Shown piece by piece: positions 58,550 to 64,000 of a stretch of DNA of 64,000 bases. Made by a program: the position numbers and the translations under genes. Source of the stretch: Alteromonas ponticola (GTDB taxonomy: Bacteria > Pseudomonadota > Gammaproteobacteria > Enterobacterales > Alteromonadaceae); NCBI RefSeq assembly GCF_012911815.1, contig NZ_JAATNW010000001.1:248001-312000 (forward strand), given 5' to 3'. Each line of letters opens with the position of its first letter. Position 1 is the first letter of the stretch. The notes beneath the pieces are model-generated. The model had not been told where the DNA came from. It did no database searches and worked only from the letters and a program-made list of their open reading frames with translations.

Positions 58550-59413
58550 TCAACTGAACTTGTAAAGGTCGTAAGCCAATAGCGCCTTGCGCCATACCGG
58601 GCCAGGCTCACCATTACCAACTTGATTGCCGTCTACACTGATAACGGGTGCAATTTCCTTACTTGAACTGGTCAGCCACACCTCATCAGCGTTGAGTAGC
58701 CGTTCTGCCGTAATCACCACTTCTTCTACCTGAATGTTTTCATTAATTAAACTTTCAATTACCAATTTTCGGGTAATACCTGGTAGCAACTGATTGTCCA
58801 GTGGCGGTGTCCTGACAATGCCCTGCTCTACGATAAAGACATTACTGGTAGTGGCTTCTGTGATTTCTTTTTGGCTGTTAAAGAGAATTGATTCATGTTT
58901 GCCACCACGCTTCGCTTCCTGAAAGTGCAGCACGTTCCCTAACAATGAGGTAGATTTGATGTGACAGCGCTGCCAGCGTAAATCCTTTGCTAATGAGACA
59001 CTCAAGCCCTGCACTTTTTCTGGCTGACTGGAATGAGAAGGAGGAATTTTAAACGCGAACGCAAACACAGTAGGCGTTAAATCTTCACTGTAGCCATGGC
59101 TTCGGGTGAGCTGCATTCCCCTGCTAATGTGCAGGTAAACGCCAACGCTATCACCCAGCTCCTGGTTGTTTCGTTCTAACAGTGCCTGCATGATAGATTT
59201 CCAGCCATCGCGGTCATAGGGATTGTCAATTTCCAGCGCACGCAAGCCATTTTCCATGCGCTGCATATGCGCAGAGAACCCAACGATTCGACCGTCAAAG
59301 CTTGGAATTACTTCGTAGATCCCATCACCAAATAAAAATCCCCTGTCCATAGGTGAAATTTTCGCTTCACTTAATGGCAGGTATTGATTGTTTAAAAACG
59401 CTAGCGTTGTCAT
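58550..59413 (-). CDS. dat: D-amino-acid aminotransferase (class IV PLP enzyme)
   Basis: A 287-residue fold-type IV transaminase: PMDRGFLFGDGIYEV near 22-36, catalytic lysine in RCHIKSTSLLGNVL near 145-157, ITEATTSNVFIV near 182-193 and LLPGITRKLVIE near 211-222 (phosphate-binding). The pattern fits D-alanine/D-amino-acid transaminase better than branched-chain transaminase, but that choice is not certain. It follows pxpABC by 15 bases, so it may be made with the 5-oxoprolinase. Confidence 0.85.
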   Translation of the reverse strand: MTTLAFLNNQYLPLSEAKISPMDRGFLFGDGIYEVIPSFDGRIVGFSAHMQRMENGLRALEIDNPYDRDGWKSIMQALLERNNQELGDSVGVYLHISRGMQLTRSHGYSEDLTPTVFAFAFKIPPSHSSQPEKVQGLSVSLAKDLRWQRCHIKSTSLLGNVLHFQEAKRGGKHESILFNSQKEITEATTSNVFIVEQGIVRTPPLDNQLLPGITRKLVIESLINENIQVEEVVITAERLLNADEVWLTSSSKEIAPVISVDGNQVGNGEPGPVWRKALLAYDLYKFS

Positions 59414-59428
59414 AGTAATATTTACTTT

Positions 59429-60376
59429 TCACTTCTCAGTTAAATAGCGTACTCGTTTAGACTTGGCGAGTAACCATTTGGTTCGCGCATCACTTGCTGC
59501 ACATTCATTAAATTGGACAACCCCATCCACCTGCTGTTGCACTAAACGTGGAATATCGTAGGGTGCTACACAACCAATTTTGGGGTAGCCTCCCAATGTC
59601 TGACGATCGCGTAACATTATGATGGGTTGGCCGTCTTGTGGGAACTGAATTGCCCCCATGTTAATGCCTTCTGACCGCATATTTTGCACATCTGACGTCA
59701 CTGCTGGCCCATTTAATCGATAGCCCATTCGATTGATATCGGACGTTACCGTATAATCAGCCGAAAAAAAACGCCGGCGCGCCAGTGGGTAAAAATGTTC
59801 AAATTGATAACCAGGCACCACATCCAGTGGTTCATTTGAATGATAATCCGGTTGCAGCCAATTTGGCACTTCTTTTTTGTCTGCGTCGCCGATACGGATG
59901 GGAATACAATCGCCTGAGTCTAGCGGTTTACCCTTACCATCTAATCCCCCCGTCCCTTCACGCATCATTGTACCGGCACTGCCCATAACTTCGTTCAACA
60001 GCCATTTCCCACTCATGGCAAGATAAACCTTGGCGGTGGGAGATAATGACTTGGCAGTCACCTTATCACCCGGCTCAACGTTCAGGGTTTGCCAGCTCGG
60101 ACAGGCATTACCATTGCGTGTCAGCGTGACATCGGGCCCGGTAACCGCAATTGCCGCTCGGGCTTTAACGGTAAAGGCAATTGAGCCGATACACTCAATG
60201 GCTGGCTCACCTTCAGCATTGCCACACAGCCAGTTTGACCAAAAGTAAGCCGTCTCATCCAGTGGCCCGCCTTCTGAAAAACCTCTATCCAGCCCACTAT
60301 CGCGGCCATTATCAACAATGATTGCACATAAACCCGGGTCTTCAATGACAAAACCAATGGGTAACTTATCGGTCAT
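59429..60376 (-). CDS. pxpC: 5-oxoprolinase subunit C (biotin-dependent carboxyltransferase-like)
   Basis: With PxpA and PxpB it cleaves 5-oxoproline to glutamate using ATP. From the ATG at 60376 the protein has 315 residues: FVIEDPGLCAIIVDNGRDSGLDRGFSEGGPLDE is the KipA/PxpC N-terminus and IIMLRDRQTLGGYPKIGCVA its conserved C-terminal block. The start overlaps the pxpB stop by 11 bases; an upstream reading to 60493 would run deep into pxpB. Second-last gene of pxpABC-dat. Confidence 0.9.
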   Translation of the reverse strand: MTDKLPIGFVIEDPGLCAIIVDNGRDSGLDRGFSEGGPLDETAYFWSNWLCGNAEGEPAIECIGSIAFTVKARAAIAVTGPDVTLTRNGNACPSWQTLNVEPGDKVTAKSLSPTAKVYLAMSGKWLLNEVMGSAGTMMREGTGGLDGKGKPLDSGDCIPIRIGDADKKEVPNWLQPDYHSNEPLDVVPGYQFEHFYPLARRRFFSADYTVTSDINRMGYRLNGPAVTSDVQNMRSEGINMGAIQFPQDGQPIIMLRDRQTLGGYPKIGCVAPYDIPRLVQQQVDGVVQFNECAASDARTKWLLAKSKRVRYLTEK

Positions 60377-61067
60377 TCGCCATCTCCGTGAACTGCTTTT
60401 CGTTAATTGCATAAAATGAAACACTGTCCCCCACCGAAAATTCGGGTAAATCCCCCGGATCGGTGAGTTCATAGTACCAGGGACACAAACCAAGCAAATT
60501 CCATCCGCCCGGCGAACTGAACGGATAAATTGCAGCCTGTTTTTCTGCTATGGCCACCGCCCCCTGAGGCACTTTCTTTCTGGGTGTGGCCAAACGTGGG
60601 CACACCAGTTCTTCCGGCAGTTCTCCCATATACGCGAACCCCGGAGCAAAACCGACCGCAAATACCTGCAAGGAATAAGAGGTATGCAATTTGATGACCT
60701 CGCTTTTGTCCAGCCCCGTTTGGTTCTTTATTTGTTCAAAGTCATTTGCCTGCGGGCTGTCGTACCACACCGGTATTTGATGATGGGAGCCGTCGATTGA
60801 AACGGCGTGAGTAAGTTCGTGGGCAGCCAGATACTGATAGACAAAATGCGCATCGACTTTAAAACAATCGAAACACACCAGCAGAGAGTCATAGGAGGGA
60901 ATGAGTGTTTTTAACCAATCAGGTTTAGCATGGTTAATGGACAGCATATATTGCTGCACCCGCTGATTCGCCTGCACCGGTTCGCCGGAAAAATAGAAAA
61001 TCAAGCCATCCATGCCAGCATGTGCAATGGTTTTTACATCTTTAAAAAGTTTCATGTCCAAAGCCAT
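60366..61067 (-). CDS. pxpB: 5-oxoprolinase subunit B (KipI family)
   Basis: A 233-residue protein with the KipI/PxpB core: PSYDSLLVCFD near 74-84, AVGFAPGFAYMGELPEELVCPRLATPRKKVPQGAVAIA near 136-173, and FSSPGGWNLLGLCP near 180-193. It starts on the last base of pxpA (TAATG) and overlaps pxpC, so the three subunits are translationally coupled. Confidence 0.92.
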   Translation of the reverse strand: MALDMKLFKDVKTIAHAGMDGLIFYFSGEPVQANQRVQQYMLSINHAKPDWLKTLIPSYDSLLVCFDCFKVDAHFVYQYLAAHELTHAVSIDGSHHQIPVWYDSPQANDFEQIKNQTGLDKSEVIKLHTSYSLQVFAVGFAPGFAYMGELPEELVCPRLATPRKKVPQGAVAIAEKQAAIYPFSSPGGWNLLGLCPWYYELTDPGDLPEFSVGDSVSFYAINEKQFTEMANDR

Positions 61068-61813
61068 TACGCGGTTGTTGACGATTGGGTTATTAATTGT
61101 CGAATTGCCGTTGCCATCCTGATGGCGTCGGCCGTGTCACCGTGCACGCACAAGGTATCGACGTTGAGCGACAATTTATTGCCATTTTCAGTGATGACAC
61201 AGCCTTCACTGATCAATCGCTCACTTTGCTCCAGTGCTTTCTCATAGGATAACACCGCATGCTGCTTGCGCCGTGATACCAATGCGCCCTCATCGGTGTA
61301 GCAGCGGTCGGCAAACGCTTCAAATCGCACAGATAACCCACGCTCATTGGCCTCATCCTCAAAGTGTTTAGACTCGGGGTGCGCCTGCATCACCAATGTC
61401 AGCGAGGCCGCATTAAATTGGCCAACGGCATCCATCACCGCATGGCGCACATTTGAACAAGACAGCATATCGTTGTATAGCGCACCGTGGGGTTTTACGA
61501 AGGTTATCGCAGTATTTTCGCAGATAGCCATGCCGTGTAAGGCGCTTATCTGGTAATGCAACATGGCGATAATTTCATCAGCGCTCATCGCCAGACTGCG
61601 TCTGCCAAACCCTTGCAGATCTGGATAAGCAGGATGCGCGCCCACCTCAACATCGTAGCGCTTCGCCAGTGCCAGCGCCTGTTTTATGGCTGTTGGATCG
61701 CCACCGTGATAACCACATGCAATGTTAGCCTGATCGATTAAAGGCATGATCGCGTCTTCAACAGGCATCTTCCATGCACCAAAACTTTCACCTAAATCAC
61801 AATTTAATTTCAT
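61067..61813 (-). CDS. pxpA: 5-oxoprolinase subunit A (LamB/YcsF family)
   Basis: A 248-residue alpha/beta-barrel protein: LNCDLGESFGAWKM near 3-16, ANIACGYHGGDP near 28-39, VGAHPAYPDLQGFGRRSLAMS near 56-76 and VKPHGALYNDM near 105-115. First gene of the pxpABC-dat unit; divergent from the CvfB-like gene. Confidence 0.94.
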   Translation of the reverse strand: MKLNCDLGESFGAWKMPVEDAIMPLIDQANIACGYHGGDPTAIKQALALAKRYDVEVGAHPAYPDLQGFGRRSLAMSADEIIAMLHYQISALHGMAICENTAITFVKPHGALYNDMLSCSNVRHAVMDAVGQFNAASLTLVMQAHPESKHFEDEANERGLSVRFEAFADRCYTDEGALVSRRKQHAVLSYEKALEQSERLISEGCVITENGNKLSLNVDTLCVHGDTADAIRMATAIRQLITQSSTTA

Positions 61814-61879
61814 AAATGTTCAGCTTATCCTTACATTTAGTTATCATTGTATGTGTAATTCTATCCACATTTGGACGTT

Positions 61880-62734
61880 ATGATAAACACCGGCAAGATG
61901 AATCGGCTAACAGTAATAGCCGAACTCCCCTTTGGCTTTCACCTTTCTACGCCTGATGAAGCAGAACGTTTAGTTACGTTAATGCTTGATGACGCTCCTG
62001 ACAATATAAAAAAGGGTGATGAGATTGAGGTTTTTGTAGGCACCGATGAACACGGCGAGCTGGTTGCTTTCCCGGAGCCACCCGCGGTAATGATCGACGA
62101 AACAGCGGTGCTGACAGCAGTTTCTGTCACCGACTTCGGCGCATTTTTTGACTGGGGGCTGGATAAAGACTTGCTGGTAAAAACACGGCAGCAGGAGTTC
62201 CCCGTTCACCAGGGGATGCGTTGCTTGGTGCACGTTTATCTGGATGAACAAACCGGACGTCTGATGGGGGCTACCCGCTTACATCCTTTTTATCAGGAAC
62301 AAAACCATTATCTGCATGAAGGCGATGAAGTAGACTGTCAGGTCTATGCTAAGACCCAACTAGGTTACAAAGTACTGATAAATAAAAACTGTCTGGGCTT
62401 AATTTTTCAAAGCGACGCCTTTAAGCCATTGAAAATTGGTGATCAGACGAAAGGATTTATCAAGACCGTTCGAGAAGACGGTAAAATTGATGTCGCCTTG
62501 CAACCTAAATTACATATGGGGCGTGCCACGTTAGAGCAACAGATAATTGACGATCTGGAAGCCCACGGTGGATTTTCTACGATAACGGATAAAAGTCCAG
62601 CGGAAGATATTTATAAACGCTTTAATGTCAGTAAAGGCGCGTACAAAAAAGCGCTGGGGTCACTGTATAAACAACGTCGAATAACGATTAACCCAGACAT
62701 GATAAAACTCAATCAGGAAACTGCGAAAAAATGA
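61880..62734 (+). CDS. CvfB-like S1 RNA-binding protein
   Basis: From the ATG at 61880, 284 residues. Several S1-type OB folds are visible: an N-terminal one, VTDFGAFFDWGLDKDLLVKT-like (about 80-105), and VDCQVYAKTQLGYKVLINKNCLGLIFQSD (about 153-180); the C-terminus (FSTITDKSPAEDIYKRFNVSKGAYKKALGSLYKQRRI) is the winged-helix of CvfB/YitL. Family members bind RNA and affect virulence factor expression in Gram-positives; the role here is unknown. It is coupled by ATGA to the OsmC gene. Confidence 0.85.
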   Translation: MINTGKMNRLTVIAELPFGFHLSTPDEAERLVTLMLDDAPDNIKKGDEIEVFVGTDEHGELVAFPEPPAVMIDETAVLTAVSVTDFGAFFDWGLDKDLLVKTRQQEFPVHQGMRCLVHVYLDEQTGRLMGATRLHPFYQEQNHYLHEGDEVDCQVYAKTQLGYKVLINKNCLGLIFQSDAFKPLKIGDQTKGFIKTVREDGKIDVALQPKLHMGRATLEQQIIDDLEAHGGFSTITDKSPAEDIYKRFNVSKGAYKKALGSLYKQRRITINPDMIKLNQETAKK

Positions 62735-63138
62735 GCCAGATGAAAGCAAAAGTTAAATGGGACAAAGATCTTACCTTTACCGGTCAAACTGACACCGGCT
62801 ACAAAACGGTGATGGACGGTAACGGACAAGCCGTGTCCCCCATGGAATCGGTTTTGATTGCGGCCGGTGCCTGTTCAAGTATCGATGTGGTCGACATACT
62901 GAAAAAAGGGCGTTTTGATATTGAGCACTGTGAGTGTGACTTAACCGCTGATCGTGCTGAGTCAGCACCCAAAGTGTTCACCAAAATTCACGCTCACTAC
63001 GTCGTCGAGGGGGCGGGTTTGACTGACAAAGCGGTTTCCCGGGCCGTAGATCTTTCGGCAGAAAAATATTGTTCGGTCATGTTGATGCTTAAAGACGCTG
63101 TCGATATTTCAACTTCTTATGAAATTATCGAACGGTAA
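62731..63138 (+). CDS. OsmC family protein (YhfA-like)
   Basis: A 135-residue OsmC-fold protein with the redox cysteines in AAGACSSIDVVDIL (about 46-59) and EKYCSVMLMLKD (about 109-120). OsmC proteins reduce organic hydroperoxides; the YhfA subgroup is less well defined. The ATG overlaps the CvfB-like stop by 4 bases. Confidence 0.86.
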   Translation: MSQMKAKVKWDKDLTFTGQTDTGYKTVMDGNGQAVSPMESVLIAAGACSSIDVVDILKKGRFDIEHCECDLTADRAESAPKVFTKIHAHYVVEGAGLTDKAVSRAVDLSAEKYCSVMLMLKDAVDISTSYEIIER

Positions 63139-63328
63139 TTTTGTTTAGCGACAACCACTAACTTTTGGCGAAATCGACGAAACTTCAGTCTAAGTACGAT
63201 TTCGCCCTTTCCACAACCACCTTGTATCCTATTGATTTAGTTAAAGTTTTATAAAGCTTCGCTATGGCACACTGAATGCAAATTGGTGTTATTCGTCACC
63301 ATTAAAAATAATTTGCAAGGTTACTACC

Positions 63329-64000
63329 ATGGATAAGCCCTTAAGTCAGATCACCAAAGCCATCCTGTTTACTTCGTTCATAACTGCTCCGTTAATATTG
63401 TCTGGTTGCAACAATGCTGATGCCACACTGGCAGCGGAATCAGCCAAAGCCGAGCAAGAAAAGGTACTGGCAATTCCTGTCGAAGTTCATACTGCTGAAC
63501 TGGGCAAAATTGCATCAAACTACACCACCACCGCAATATTAGAAGCGAAGGAAGAGGCATTTGTTGTCGCCCGGGCCTCAGGCATCATCGAAAACATTTA
63601 CGTTGAAGAAGGTGATTACGTTGAGAAAGGCCAGGTACTGGCTCAACTGGATCCTAATCGCTACGAGTTAAGTCTCAGAAAAGCCCGCGCTGATTTAAAA
63701 GGTATCGAACAGGAGCTGGCGAAAATTGACAAAGTGTATTCTAAAAAGCTGGTCAGCGACGACACCTATGACAAACTTGCGGCGCAATATGAATCGATTA
63801 AGGCCACCGTCAAATTAGCCGAACTGGATTTAAAAGAAGCGACTATCGTCGCCCCCATCAGTGGATTTATTGCTGAGCGCAATGCCAAGGTCGGCAACCT
63901 GACAGAATCATTTCAACGTGAACGTATGTTTCATATTGTTCAGCAAAAAATACTTCAGGGCATTGTCTATTTGCCAGAAAGTGAATTACCGAGAATTCGC
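63329..64000 (+). CDS. RND efflux periplasmic adaptor lipoprotein (partial, 5' end)
   Basis: The first 224 codons are present and the gene continues beyond the window. A lipoprotein signal ends LILSGC with Cys at 27. Then come the barrel-sandwich halves (ASGIIENIYVEEGDYVEKGQVLAQLDPNRYE and IVAPISGFIAERNAKVGNL) around a short alpha-hairpin (about 110-165). A partner RND permease is expected downstream. It is a lipid-anchored adaptor, unlike the helix-anchored one at 48163. Confidence 0.9.
   Translation, partial: MDKPLSQITKAILFTSFITAPLILSGCNNADATLAAESAKAEQEKVLAIPVEVHTAELGKIASNYTTTAILEAKEEAFVVARASGIIENIYVEEGDYVEKGQVLAQLDPNRYELSLRKARADLKGIEQELAKIDKVYSKKLVSDDTYDKLAAQYESIKATVKLAELDLKEATIVAPISGFIAERNAKVGNLTESFQRERMFHIVQQKILQGIVYLPESELPRIR

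Overview
The window looks like chromosomal backbone DNA of a marine gammaproteobacterium of the Alteromonadales, most like Alteromonadaceae. The evidence is gene order and content: rlpA-dacA-ybeD-lipB-lipA; zwf-pgl-edd-glk-eda next to hexR and pykA; a long-form GapDH; trxB-aat-bpt-infA; ybfF-DUF2788-fldA...fur; and Alteromonadales-type DUFs (DUF2989, DUF1315, DUF349, DUF412). I see no rRNA, tRNA, CRISPR array, insertion sequence, integrase or phage gene. This is inference from gene content, not a database comparison.

Layout. 1-3.5 kb: peptidoglycan maturation (rlpA end, dacA) and lipoate synthesis (ybeD, lipB, lipA). 3.5-12.1 kb: a DUF885 lipoprotein peptidase, cytoplasmic asparaginase with a coupled DUF2797 gene, an orphan HigA-type regulator, and a tightly overlapped four-gene operon (zinc-ribbon membrane protein, DUF1315, DUF349, small protein). 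12.3-15.2 kb: a Na+/alanine-type symporter downstream of an M14 carboxypeptidase. 15.4-37.2 kb: a large carbohydrate block with gapB, gnd, glgX, glgB, malQ, gapA, a hexose-6-phosphate mutarotase, the Entner-Doudoroff operon zwf-pgl-edd-glk-eda, hexR and pykA. 37.3-44.9 kb: nitroreductase, DoxX, a 55-residue protein, sppA, sprT, yfbV, trxB, aat, bpt, infA. 45.0-49.4 kb: an RND efflux pair. 49.7-53.3 kb: the electron-transfer flavoprotein genes etfBA and divergent ETF dehydrogenase. 53.4-58.5 kb: an H-NS-like gene, ybfF, a DUF2788 gene, fldA, a chemoreceptor and fur. 58.5-61.8 kb: 5-oxoprolinase pxpABC with a D-amino-acid transaminase. 61.9-64 kb: a CvfB-like RNA-binding protein, an OsmC protein, and the start of a second RND adaptor that runs off the window.

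The most coherent functional unit is the carbohydrate block. Glycogen/maltodextrin trimming (GlgX, GlgB, MalQ), glucose phosphorylation (Glk), 6-phosphate epimer handling (mutarotase), the oxidative branch (Zwf, Pgl), the Entner-Doudoroff split (Edd, Eda), the pentose-phosphate exit (Gnd) and lower glycolysis (GapA/GapB, Pyk) lie in about 22 kb. HexR-like palindromes sit in front of zwf, hexR, pykA and gapA. glgA, glgC and glgP are not in the window.

Second, the etfBA/etfD intergenic region carries two long palindromes resembling LiuR operators, suggesting control by branched-chain amino acid catabolism.

I found no clear previously undescribed multi-gene system. The best leads are local: a roughly 110-residue hydrophilic insertion in the symporter, a GIY-YIG-like motif in the DUF2797 protein, the DUF349 operon with its coupled small protein, an apparently toxin-less HigA, a promoter inside a terminator loop, and a terminator-like hairpin just in front of glgB.
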